Source of the DNA: Neoechinorhynchus agilis
Taxonomy: Eukaryota; Acanthocephala
DNA: 64,000 nt
Reading direction: 5' to 3'
Assembly (NCBI GenBank): GCA_051530055.1
Contig: CM121341.1
Span: 4,898,001 to 4,962,000, forward strand
The translations under genes were made by a program, and so were the position numbers. The notes beneath the pieces are model-generated. The model had not been told where the DNA came from. It ran no database searches and saw only the letters and a program-made list of their open reading frames with translations. Shown in pieces: positions 53,701 through 63,652 of this stretch (its first letter is position 1; each line of letters opens with the position of its first letter).

Positions 53701-56257
53701 TCGTCGCTACATTGTTCGATTTCAAGCATGATCTTATTGATCATTTTCGAATATTCCGTAATATTATGCATATCGAAATTGTTCGCAAGGCTTGCAACTT
53801 TATCCTTCAGAGCACGGAATCTTCGCTGAAACGTTTTCTATGAAACCAGCGACGAAATTTTTTTATTATGAATAAATGTGTGGTAACTCACATCTTTAAG
53901 CTTTACGATTTGAGGTGTCTTCTTTAAATCGAGAATCAAAGCCGCCGCTTGAACTCCTATGATAAATTCGCTAACAAATATGTCATACAATCCATCGATT
54001 TCGATATTAGAATGATCAGCAATCATTTTTGTCATTTGAAGATTGTTTAATAGCAATGAAGTCTGTTCTAAAAGTTCGCCGTACACTTTTGTGAACAATG
54101 TTCTTAGGAAATATTCTAGATGCACCACATCGATCGTATCGATCACTTCAGTGAAAACGATTTTTGATAACGAAACACAAATCGCTTGGCATCTGAACTT
54201 GAAGATTTTATACGATCTTCGACTGAAGTAGTACGAACCTATCATGTTGTAATTGTAGTCTTGACAAAATTTTGGATGCAATGATGTCCCTTGCGAGCTT
54301 TACTTGCTCAAATGAAGCATAGAGATACATTTTACAGTCCGCAATTAACATGCTGAATTCCACTTGTTCTTTTCTACTCTTTAAAAAATCAATTACTTTT
54401 ATCAGAAGTTCGTTGACATTTTGAAGCTTTGAGTACTCAAAAGTACCGCATGATAGACTCTGAACATTTGGAAGGAACTAAAATATTGGTCGTATTAATA
54501 AAATATGATTAAAAGTTTGATATACTCATAAAAGCGGGGATCCTATGAAGGTATTTAAACTTTTACTATTAGAAATATAAAGTTTAATGAACAAAAGAAG
54601 TTTCAGACCAAATACAAGCATCTCATTAGGTTTTATAACACTTTCATTACCTGATCATTAAACGCTATTTGCAAGAAGCTTAGTGAATCCGCCAATTGAA
54701 GCATTCGTTTTCCACAATCACTGTAATATTCTTCAAAAAACGTTGAGCAGACTGGATCAATCTATTTTTAAGATCAGCAAGCGAATTCTAAACCTCAATT
54801 TGAATTTACTTGAAAGTTCATTTGATATTCTGTAATGCTTGGCAATTGTCTCATCGTTTCTCTCCATTTTTCGCAACCATATTCCAAGACTCTTAGATAA
54901 TGATTAATATCCGGCTTAAAATAGGCCTTCGACGTGCCATCTTTTGAATTTCGGAGTTTAAATTTTGGCTCTAAAATCTCGTTATTCAAAGAAAACAGGA
55001 AGCTTTCTAATTTTTACTTTGCATTTTAAGATTTGACAAAGACTCAAAGCCAAGAAGTACTATCCGGAATTCATTTTCGACCTTTTCCAAAGAAAGAGAT
55101 AAAACTGATCTAGACAATAAATCGAGTTTTTTTCCGTATTTATACGATATACTGTCTTCAAATTTATGACACGGAAATCTCTTTAAAAAGACTTCAAAAA
55201 CATTTTCTAGATACCTAAATAAAATTACAGGGATAATACTTTTCAAAATTTTAAATAAATACTTTTCCACGAACGTAGAAATAAATGTTTCGACCAACAT
55301 CAGCCTCTGTTTTGCAACTTCCACTGGGTCTTTATCGTTTTCAAAAATAAATCCAGCAGTAATAAATCTGTAAAAAATAATCAAACACCATAAAACGCAT
55401 TACTGACGATGGAATATATTCAAAAATCAGATTATGAGCTCGTTGAAAAACATCATTGAATATTTCGGCTTCAAACACTGGAGAAGACATTTGATTGGAC
55501 GATGGTGCATTTAACATTTTCTTTCTCAATTTGGAGTTTGCAGTATACATAATCCTTTCAAAATATTTCGTGTCTAATTTTCAAGGTCTTTATTTTAATA
55601 TAAATAAATCAATCTAACCCAATAGTAGAAGAAACGTCTTTCTAAATAATCCGTCGTAAGGTTCTATTTTCGGAGAAATAGGATCATATATTCTGTCTTT
55701 TAGTTTAAGAGTATTTTTAACGTCTAAAATCCATTCTCTTCTTCCCTCCTTATACTCTTTTTTAAGTAAATAAAAATAAAGCTCTTTATCAAGTTTATCA
55801 GTCAAATTTTCTTGTTTTTTGATCCCCTGAGACTCCAAATCTAGGATGCGTTTCAGCATTCTTGTTTTAGTGATTCATCCTTATTTTATGAATTAAAAAA
55901 ACACAGCAAACCTTTGAATAGTGTGTTCATTTCCAACATCAAATAAGATCGAAAGATGATTATCTTCTAGCACCAGAAAATGGTTATCTAAATGAAAGAA
56001 AAAATGTAAAACGACTTTGATAACTAAATATAAACTTTTGCAATTTCTCTTCTTTATCAAATGCGATTTTTTCATAAGTGTCACCAACGCTCCGATGTGG
56101 CTTGTAAATTAAAAATGCGAACCATCGTCAAGGTAACTATTGAGTTTTTTATTTTGGTTAACATTAAATTGCGGAGCTTAATCCAAAGTCTTTCTTCTAA
56201 TTTGATTTCATTACTCTAAAAACAAAAATCCATAAACGTTTTTATTTGCTCAGCCAT
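41710..56257 (-). CDS. Divergent dynein heavy chain with degenerate AAA1, AAA3 and AAA4 nucleotide sites (multi-exon)
   Basis: Many exons with short GT-AG introns. N-terminal tail and linker exons lie at about 51400-56100; a possible ATG is at 56257 but the first exons are uncertain. AAA1 (50954-51329): FEYGYEF, then LIIGNSINYN and ILQEVCHRDD, with no GxxxxGK(T/S). AAA2: intact HGPCASGKT at 50180-50203. Linker to AAA3: LFSLVWSFG (about 49330). AAA3 (48581-49060): LIFDMSTVDDIEL replaces the P-loop. AAA4 (47701-47890): VTSPPGTDDEQILRIAAHL replaces it. Stalk coiled coils about 45700-47030 with an MTBD-like segment near 46000-46350. AAA5 end: STRNPHFPSKI (44809-45057). AAA6: FLIIQDEWTM (43561-44250). 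C-terminus 41710-42068. Dyneins are microtubule motors driven mainly by AAA1; this one should be motility-deficient. Subclass (dynein-2/CHE-3-like or a lineage-specific paralogue) cannot be settled. Confidence 0.85.
45700..47030 (-). other. Dynein stalk coiled coil and microtubule-binding-domain region
   Basis: Within the dynein gene. The 46669-46950 exon is strongly coiled-coil in character (KSKGDNRKEL, then FDQSQEVFKLCKDLK, followed by a Lys/Glu/Leu-rich stretch). 45987-46350 holds a helical globular segment with CFKLIYEFL and LLLYLKETDIISQF, matching the L-x-x-L-x-x-F-D-x-(D/N)-x-I layout of dynein MTBDs. 45700-45900 returns in a second coiled coil (LSFWRANQQLERLNERKLD). So the stalk is retained although the ATPase sites are not. 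Confidence 0.6.
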
Positions 56258-57489
56258 TTTTATTTATAAGAAACACAATAAAGACATAAGCGTAACGATT
56301 TTAAATTTAGGAATTAATTTGTTCATAAAAAAACTATATTCATTTTCTAATTTTTCAATCCATGTTGGAACTTAGTTGTAAGCTTGCCTTAACAATTTTG
56401 AATGCGATGGAAGTAACAATAAATAAGGGAACGCAATTGAATTCGTCGACTTTATGCTTTTTGCCTTTAATATCGACATTTAATTAAATAATGCGATCTG
56501 CAGGACTGCATAAAGATACATCAAAGCTAAGTATAAATTTCCCTCAAATAATAACTACCAGTTTCCACCCCAACGGGCATTTCCCCGAACCAAATACTCC
56601 TCCCCGACCGAACCCGTAATCCTCTTCAAAATAAACAACTGTATTCGTTTGACAATTCAGAACTTGAGTGCCCAAGAGGAGGACCCACAGGTACATGGAT
56701 TCTCCGTTTATATCCATAAAATGTGTTATTATAAGTAATGTTTAATATAAATCTTCAATTAATAAAATACCATCTAAATTTTAATCAGAATATTTATTCA
56801 AAGTCTCTAATTTGACACATTTCAGTGACGAAAATCAGATCAACAAAAGCAATTATCGGTTGCCTAAAATTAATGAGATATAAAGGCCCACACTTAACAC
56901 CACATCTAAAAAAAGAGTTTTTGTTGAATTGAACCTTTAGCTCTTTGGGCGATTTGAGAAACTCTAGCAGTTTGCTTTTACCGACAAAAAACGAATTCTT
57001 AAGTTCAGAAATTAATTAATGCGACTTTAGCCAATCAGAATGCAAGTTAGAAATACCGAGAATTGTACACACGATAAAATTCCCGGTAATTTTAAAGTTC
57101 GAATCCGTTTAGGGGAGACTCGTAAAAATGCCTCTAAAGCGAAGTTTGCACCCAATAACAAGCGTGTTTTTCCATGATTGTTAGATGTGAAAAACGAGTG
57201 AATGGTATTTAATATTCAATTAATTTGAAAGTGGCAGTGTTGTTTGACAATTAAGGACAATTGATTTTCGGCTAACGATTATCAATTGTTACGTAATAAA
57301 AGGAAGCAAGTTTCAAAAGTAACGCTCGGCCGCCTTGCGGTTTTAAGGCATTCGTCCGCTTATGCAAAGAATTTCTCGGCTATCTTAAAGAAGATCCCCA
57401 ATTATAATTATAAATCGACGTAAAGAAATGTGACAATTAAAATTCATTCTTTTCGTTCACAAATTCCTCCTTTTCGTCCAATTCTGCAA
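56258..57489. other. Intergenic region upstream of dynein
   Basis: No gene is supported. It presumably includes the dynein promoter. There is a GC-richer patch at about 56560-56640 (CCCCAACGGGCATTTCCCC) but no recognisable RNA gene or ORF. Confidence 0.5.
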
Positions 57490-57850
57490 CTATCGTCATG
57501 ATTGTTCGGCTGCTTCCTTGATGGCCGCGGCATTGTCGCGTTGGATCGCCGCGCTGATTCGCTGCATCAGGAAGCTGCTGGAGCACATATCGCCGGTGGC
57601 ATATTTCAGCATCTTTCCCAGTCGGGAAATGGAAATAATCGACTTCTTTTCCGAGACATCCCAGTGTTTCCACCGCAACCGGGACGAATACATATTGATG
57701 CCCAACAAGCGATGAGTGTACTTCTGCCGCTTCTTTTCCTCGCTGAAGCTGGCGACTGCTCCCGCCTTCGAGGTGGCATCCCGTAAGTGGGATGCTGCGA
57801 GCGTGTTGGGGCAGGTAAAATCCCAAACCAGTATTTTCCCCGGAACAGCC
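57490..57850 (-). mobile_element. LINE C-terminal fragment
   Basis: The minus strand reads LVWDFTCPNTLAASHLRDAT, then frames shift through YVFVPVAVETLG and LGKMLKYATGD to QRISAAIQRDNAAAIKEA and a stop at about 57500. These are the last ~120 residues of the same YLDDGT-type non-LTR family as 8857-10757, from a more GC-rich, less decayed copy. At 57850 it joins the BCCIP tail directly. Confidence 0.8.
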
Positions 57851-58028
57851 TTCTCTTAAAGACCTCCTTTCCGATCTCAATGATAGACCTTTAAAATATT
57901 GGATCCTTTTTGAAGATCAATGTGACTTTTCCGAAGACAATTTTGAAAACGTTTGCAATTATCGTTGGACAATTCGAGTACAGTTGAGAATCGTATAGTG
58001 AAGTCTTTGGAAAAGTCTATGAAGAAAT
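57851..58028 (+). pseudogene. BCCIP-like gene 3' fragment, second copy
   Basis: Matches 62690-62902 from TTCTCTTAAAGACC to the TGA, but an internal deletion of about 37 bases (just after CGTTGGACAATTC) shifts the frame. Its left end joins a LINE fragment. The 3' flank continues as at 62903 and 17606. Confidence 0.85.
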
Positions 58029-58947
58029 GATTAAAATGTAACAACAAATGAATCGATGAAATTTTTTTAACGATAAATGTATTCAATCAATCTTCATCTC
58101 TCGACAATTAACACACTCACCACCTCCCGCAATTGAAATTTCTTTTTTATGAGTTTAGATGTAAAAGGCGCGTTTGTTATAAACTCATTCTAAGAAAAAA
58201 TTATATTAACGCTGATTAATTGCCGTTAACCGATACCCTGATTCCTCCCGCAAATGTAGAAAAAGAGTGATTTATTGACGTTCTTGGGAGAATTTAAAAC
58301 TTAAATTCAACGAATTAACAAACTTTTTTAGTATTATTTCTGCTTTAGGCCAAAGAAATCAAAAGAATGCCATTGTTTTTAGTGGTTTAAATTCAGATTT
58401 AATAAGTATTTTAGTATATTGATTATTTGAAACAACAAACAAGAAAACACAATCTTAATTCATGTATTGGTCACCATTGTTTAAAGGTCAAGAAATAATT
58501 TCGACCTGAATTTTGCGGCTTTATCTTCGGTGCGGTTTCCTTATATCACAAAACAATGCATAAAACGATTTTTAATTCTTTACGAATGACTCTTGAAAGT
58601 CCTTTTTGAGAAAAGTACCATATAAAATTGATTTTGAATACCTTTCATCAAATATATTGATTTCCTTCACAGCAGCGAGAACACAATAAACGGCATAAAA
58701 CAATTAAGAAAGTTTATCGTTGAAAATAACAGCGATCTGCCAAGAAACGAAGCTTGGTAAGCTCATTTTAAGTCAACAAAACAAAAAAAACGCTAACAAA
58801 ATGGTATCCAAAACACCAACCTCGATGCTGACAAATATTTGTCCATTTATTTACCATTGTTTGTTCATGGCGATTTACGGATAAAGCGGAACGATTCGAA
58901 CCTGTTCAGTGTGAACTCTCTCTTGGTGTTATTCTGACCTCGATCAA
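58029..58947. other. BCCIP 3' flank and forkhead A3 5' flank
   Basis: Shared with 17606-18712 and 62903-64000, but lacking about 260 bases around 58735, so the forkhead 5' flank begins inside GATCTGCCAAGAAACGAAGC. No gene is seen. Confidence 0.6.
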
Positions 58948-59418
58948 ATGCATTCCTCTGCAGAAATAGTCAACGGCGCAATCAGCGAATGGGACCACGC
59001 AAGTTATGCGGATTTAATAGAAGCAGCGCTCGAAAACAGTTTGATCGGCATACTGCGGGTCAATGAAATCTACGAATGGATTCAGGACAATATCCCATAT
59101 TTCCAACAAAGAACAGATACCAAGTCATGGAAAGGATCAATCAGGAATACACTGTCTTTTTGTCGAAGATTCAGGAAAATTCCGGTTCGAGGGAGACCGA
59201 GGAAATCGTTTTGGGCGATCAATGGTAACAGGACGGGTGGTCGACTGTGGCGACCAAAAGGACGACGACAAATTGTCGAGGAATTAAGGATTCAGCGTCC
59301 TCATCTGAATGGAAATGCATCTCAAGTACTTCAACAGGACAATTCAAGAATCTGCGAACAGGAGAACTTAGCGGTTACAGATCAAGTGATGCCAAACGGC
59401 CACCGAGAATCAGAGTGA
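58948..59418 (+). CDS. FOXO-like forkhead domain protein, form A, copy A3
   Basis: 156 aa, same frame and length as A1 and A2. It differs from A1 at about a dozen positions, several shared with form B (RTDTKSW, CRRFRKI, GRRQIVEE), suggesting exchange between copies. The recognition helix WKGSIRNTLS is unchanged. Located downstream of a BCCIP tail pseudogene. GTGAGT across the stop codon is retained. Confidence 0.7.
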   Translation: MHSSAEIVNGAISEWDHASYADLIEAALENSLIGILRVNEIYEWIQDNIPYFQQRTDTKSWKGSIRNTLSFCRRFRKIPVRGRPRKSFWAINGNRTGGRLWRPKGRRQIVEELRIQRPHLNGNASQVLQQDNSRICEQENLAVTDQVMPNGHRESE

Positions 59419-59561
59419 GTTTCCGTTGATCGGAAATGGTGATCTCAATACTTAAATAAGACGGATAAATGGAAGCCATCAGGGAGTTTAAGTTGAGGAT
59501 CAGGACGTCTTTTTTTAATAAAGAACGTGCCTATAATTTCTAATACAATTTCATTGAAAAA

Positions 59562-59825
59562 CAAACTTGTCTTTTCGACTAAAATTTCTTAGTAGATCCG
59601 CATATTATTCGCAAAAACAGAATCTAATGCTTCGTAACAAAATTAATTGCAAACTTGCCTTTTGGACTAAAATTTCTTAGTAGATCCGCATATTATTCGC
59701 AAAAACAGAATCTATTGTTTCGTACAAAAATTAATTGCAAACTTGCCTTTTGGACTAAAATTTCTTAGTATATCCGCTTATTATTCGCAAAAACAGAATC
59801 TATTGTTTCGTACCAAAATTAATTG
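59562..59825. repeat. 88-bp tandem triplication
   Basis: Units start at 59562, 59650 and 59738 with CAAACTTG(T/C)CTTTT and end at ATTAATTGC. The single-copy version is at 1995-2080 and 19328-19420 in the other forkhead 3' flanks, so the expansion is specific to A3. The second and third units are more alike than the first. Confidence 0.85.
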
Positions 59826-59835
59826 CTTTAAATAA

Positions 59836-60440
59836 AATTACGACAGCTCCCAGATAGACATACCGCTCTATCTGTTTTAATTGCTCAACGCAATTCGGCC
59901 CTTCGCCAGAGACTGTATGCGCGACATGCGGAATCGTCAAGAACTGCGTCTTTCTCGAGTTGATGGTAAGACCAATCATATTCGCCCTCTCGCACAGTCT
60001 ATTTAGCATGCGTTGAGCTCCTTCGACTGTTGAGGGCATCAATACGATGTCGTCGGTATATGCCATGTAGGAGGCGCGTATCTCAGGATACCTGCGACCT
60101 CTTTTCCTCAACCTCTTCGTTCGACGAGGAGGTCGGTGAATATACGCCAAAAGCATAGAGATTTCTCGACCGAAGCTTTATGCTGACACGAAGGATTCGG
60201 CCAGTTATAATACTGCATAGTGCTGAGTTTCGGAGGCGGGGTGATAAACAAACGCCTACACCTCCATTTCCTCGACTGTCCGCAGATAGGTAACATAATG
60301 ACCAGCCTCCTCCTAAATCCTCCTGATTTACGTCTGTGTCCGACTGGCCTCTTATGCGCAATTCTTGTAAAAACACAAGATCCATTCTGGCGTCCCTTGC
60401 CAATTACGCCAGGGTTCCCCTACGCCATTGCGCTCGCAGA
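59836..60440 (-). mobile_element. Internally deleted RTE/Jockey-like LINE fragment
   Basis: On the minus strand, 60403-60110 encodes an AP-endonuclease-like segment (MDLVFLQELRIRG, then GGVGVCLSPRLR and YAFGVYSPTS). It is followed directly by a reverse transcriptase segment, MAYTDDIVLMPSTVEGAQRM (YTDD at the catalytic site), with IGLTINSRKTQFL and YVYLGAVV (60090-59836). The part between endonuclease and RT motif C is missing, so a large internal deletion joined them near 60100. 60441-60787 may be further 5' element sequence but gives no recognisable motif. Confidence 0.75.
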
Positions 60441-60790
60441 CTCCTACAATTCAAGGATCCGATTCGTAGTCACCTTCTATCTGAAATAGCTGGACCAAAG
60501 GGCTCACGGCTGTCAGCGCAACCAGAACAGTCCGAATCCACCGCGGTGAATAGCTTCGACTGACGCTTTCGTTGCCGCCGGCGACAGTTTCACTCATTTC
60601 GACGCTCAAGTCGTCGGCGGGAGCTACGACGCCCTCGCTTTTTCCCATTGCACTGGTGGATTTTGTTGCTCCCATTCGCTGCCGCATCACCAAGTGGAGC
60701 GGCACACCGCGTTGCAGTAGCTGTCTGGCCGCCGGACCTACTTCTTTTACGTGAACGACAAGAATCAGTAAAATCAAATCCGATCACCGT

Positions 60791-60852
60791 GAAAGAAAGT
60801 TAAGGACTGAAGGAAGTTTGGGACTGAAAGAAAGTTTGGGACTGAAAGAAAG
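60791..60852. repeat. Short ~18-bp tandem repeat
   Basis: GAAAGAAAGTTTGGGACT is repeated about 3.5 times with small changes. Confidence 0.8.
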
Positions 60853-60865
60853 CATCTACTAAAAT

Positions 60866-61165
60866 ACTTTTGAGAAGCTTCACATTTCAATCCAAAGCTC
60901 TGAGCAGTCTTAACTTTTCCTAGAAAAAATTAACCTTTGATTGAATAAACCATCGGCGATCGATGATCATCAATCCGTCCGTCTGTCATCCCTCATTGCT
61001 TCGTTTGTCAATCTTAGTTTGGGATGTGTAAACGACATGAATAGAAAAGATTTACAATCTTTTTGAAATTGTTGCGCCAAGCGAAACGCTCGACAATTTA
61101 AGTACGTTTTGTTCCAGCATTCATCTTGGTTAAGCAAATTGAAAGCACCTTTAGGAATTGAAGCC
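60866..61165. repeat. Dispersed repeat preceding forkhead B2
   Basis: Matches 7783-8011 with an additional 57-bp block (61024-61080). It continues without the ~260-bp insertion found in B1, so the sequence reads straight into the form-B 5' region. On the minus strand the frame 60970-61368 is open for 132 codons across both parts. Confidence 0.6.
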
Positions 61166-61368
61166 AAATTGCCGCATCCACCACCGACGACACCGATGCC
61201 ACCTCGCGATCCCTGACTGAACGTGTTTCTTCGAAGCTTGCGGACGGAGATGTTCGGGGGCTGTTCGGTTATTGTCATCCTCCGACATTTTTGCAGAAGG
61301 AGACAACGCGACACTGCAAATACTCCAGCAGCGATCGAGAACAGTTTGACCAGAAGATTGCGGGTCAA
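60970..61368 (-). CDS. Possible antisense ORF, 132 aa
   Basis: Runs antisense to the form-B forkhead 5' region. The part after MTITEQPPNISVRKLRRN has a Gly-rich stretch, then NLLNQDECWNKTYL. No family is recognised. In B1 the same frame is interrupted by a 260-bp insertion. It may be a relic of a host exon that supplied the new 5' end of form B, or may be spurious. Confidence 0.2.
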   Translation of the reverse strand: MTRNLLVKLFSIAAGVFAVSRCLLLQKCRRMTITEQPPNISVRKLRRNTFSQGSRGGIGVVGGGCGNLASIPKGAFNLLNQDECWNKTYLNCRAFRLAQQFQKDCKSFLFMSFTHPKLRLTNEAMRDDRRTD

Positions 61369-61734
61369 TGAAATCTACGAATGGATTCAGGAGAATATCC
61401 CATAATTCCAACGAAGAACAGATACCAAGTCATGGAAAGGATCAATCAGGAATACACTATCTTATTGTCGAAGATTCAGGAAAATTCCTGTTCGAGAAAG
61501 ACCCAGGAAATCTTTTTGGACGATCAATGATAGCAGAACGAGTGGTCGACTGTGGCGACTAAAAGGACGACAACATATTGTCGAGGAATTAAGGATTCAA
61601 CGTCCTCATCTGAATGGGAATGTTTCTCAAGTAGTTCAACCGGACAATTCAAGAATCTACGAACAGGAGAACTTAGCGGTTTCCGATCAAGTGATGGCAA
61701 ACGGCCACCGAGAGTCAGAGTGGGTTTCCCTTGA
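61223..61734 (+). pseudogene. Forkhead-like form B, copy B2, with nonsense codon
   Basis: Same chimeric N-terminus as B1. At 61403-61405 the Tyr codon of PYF is TAA (T-to-A change). After it the frame continues to match B1 through WKGSIRNTLS and SFWTIN with no frameshift. The donor-like GTGAGT at the ORF end is GTGGGT here. With one stop and one weakened splice site it is probably recently inactivated. The 3' flank (61735-62140) matches that of A1. Confidence 0.75.
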
Positions 61735-62084
61735 TCGGAAATGGTGATCAAGAAACTTAAATAAGATGGATAAATGGAAGCCATCAGGGAGTTCAAGTTG
61801 AGGATTAAGACGTCTTTTGTTAATAAAGAACATGTCTAGAATTTCTAATCAAATTTCATTGAAAAACAAACTTGCCTTTTCAACTAAAATTCCTTGATAG
61901 ATCGGCAAATCATTCGCAAAAACAGATTCTATTGTTTCGAACCAAAATTAATTGCTTTAAATAAAATTAGAAAACAATTTTACAAAGAATTTCCTTCAGG
62001 AACCTGACGATGATCTCCAACCTTGATTGCAACTATCAATCTAAGTAGTTATTTTCATGTCCACGGGACTCCCGAGTTGTTTAG

Positions 62085-62180
62085 GATGAAAAGTACATGA
62101 GTTCTTTGAAATTTGTTCCGCAGTTCAGTAGAAATGTCCATGGTTATTTGAATAAATCTCAAGTTTTTCATTTTTATCGC
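62085..62180. other. Paralogous empty site for the Gypsy insertion
   Basis: ATGAGTTCTTTGAAATTTG...AGTAGAAATGTCCATG runs straight into GTTATTTGAATAAATC. In the A1 module these two halves are separated by the Gypsy element at 2254-6555. This defines the insertion point at about 62142. Confidence 0.85.
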
Positions 62181-62269
62181 TTATTCGCTGAAGCTCTTAA
62201 TACTTTAGGCCCAAGCGCCAAAATTTCCGTTTGACCAATCAGCGAAGAACGCAGAGCTTTTCATTTAAG

Positions 62270-62902
62270 ATGTCTAAGAAAGCAAAAGTAGAGGAAGAAG
62301 TGAATTCTAGCGAATTGATTGACATTGAGTTCGACGCATATCCTCCTTCGGAACGATTTCGTAATGGAATTCAATTTCTTCTTAAGCAATTCGATTTCAT
62401 AAAATCCCTTAAAAGCGAAAGTGAGGATGTGGTAGAAAAGCTTACGGATTTAATGATCGAACAGCATCCAATTGGTAGTGTGATAATCGAAGCGGACGAC
62501 GACGATGCAGACCAAAATATCGACGAAGACATTTCAGTATTTGCGCTTTTGACCGTTGTTCCTTTAGAAGATACTCGGCTCGACTCGGTATTTAATCTTT
62601 TTTGTGTGAATAAATCAGCACCCAGAAGCGATTGTTGTCTTTTGATAAACCTTCGAGTTCCAGGTCTTCCTGTGGACTATATGCTGCTTTCTCTTAAAGA
62701 CCTCCTTTCCGATCTCAATGATAGACCTTTCAAATATTGGATCCTTTTTGAAGATCAATGTGACTTTTCTGAAGACAATTTTGAAAACGTTTGCTATGAT
62801 CGTTGGACTATTAAAGGATCGACATCGCGAGTGATGGTCTTTGAAGCGAGCACAGTTGAGAATCGTCTAGTGAAGTCTTTGGAAAAGTCTATAAAGAAAT
62901 GA
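62270..62902 (+). CDS. BCCIP/Bcp1-family protein, 210 aa
   Basis: The start is the ATG at 62270 (a longer frame relies on TTG). After a Lys/Glu-rich N-terminus comes IDIEFDAYPPSE, then a Leu-rich helix, LTDLMIEQHPIGSVI, and an acidic DDDDADQNIDED run. These match BCCIP/Bcp1 proteins (ID/E-F-(D/E)-A-Y, L-T-D-L-I-I-x-Q, I-G-(S/T)-V-I, acidic patch, then F-A-L-L). Later LLINLRVPGLPVDYML and KYWILFEDQ correspond to the conserved LLISER-type and YYxLIS-type strands. Known members chaperone ribosomal protein uL14/RPL23 in the nucleus and, in vertebrates, bind BRCA2 and p21. At 210 aa it is shorter than typical (~280-310). No intron is evident. Head-to-head with dynein, 6 kb away. Confidence 0.8.
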   Translation: MSKKAKVEEEVNSSELIDIEFDAYPPSERFRNGIQFLLKQFDFIKSLKSESEDVVEKLTDLMIEQHPIGSVIIEADDDDADQNIDEDISVFALLTVVPLEDTRLDSVFNLFCVNKSAPRSDCCLLINLRVPGLPVDYMLLSLKDLLSDLNDRPFKYWILFEDQCDFSEDNFENVCYDRWTIKGSTSRVMVFEASTVENRLVKSLEKSIKK

Positions 62903-63652
62903 TTAAAATGTAACAATCAATGAATCGATGAAATAAATTGAAATTTCGCTTTTTATGAGTTTAGATGTAAAAAGCGCGTTTGTTATAAACTCATTCTAAG
63001 AAAAAATTATATTAACGCTGATTAATTGCCGTTAACCTATACCCTGATTCCTCCTGCAAATGTAGAAAAAAAGTGATTTATTGACGTTCTTAGGAGAATT
63101 TAAAACTTAAATTCAATGAATTAACAAACTTTTTAAGCATTATTTCTGCTTTAAGTCAAAAAAAATCAAAAGAATGCCGTTGTTTTTAGTGGTTTTAATT
63201 CTGATTTAATAAGTATTTTAGTATATTGTTTATTTGATACAACAGACAAGAAAACACAATCGGAATTCATGTATTGGTCACTATGGTTTAAAGGTCCAAA
63301 ATTTATTTCGACCTGCATTTTGCGGCTTTATCTTTGATGCGGTTTTTTATATAACAAAACAAAGCATAAAATGATTTTTAATTCTTTACGAATGACTCTT
63401 AAAAGTTTTTTAGGAGAAAGATTTTTTAGAAGAGTCTCATATAAAATTGATTTTTAATACCTTTCATCGAATATATTGATTTCCTTCACAGCATCGAGCG
63501 CACAATAAACGCAATAAAATAATTAAGAAAGTTTATCGTTGAAAATGGCAGCTCAAATCGATTCGTTATTTTGTGGAGACAGAAAGAGAGATAAAAGCGC
63601 GATTAAGAAAAGAACACTTCGAAAAGTTTTATTTACTTGTTCTCATTTCCTT
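62903..63652. other. BCCIP 3' flank
   Basis: Contains AATAAATTG about 30 bases after the stop. Conserved with 17606-18344 and 58029-58735. No gene is seen. Confidence 0.6.
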
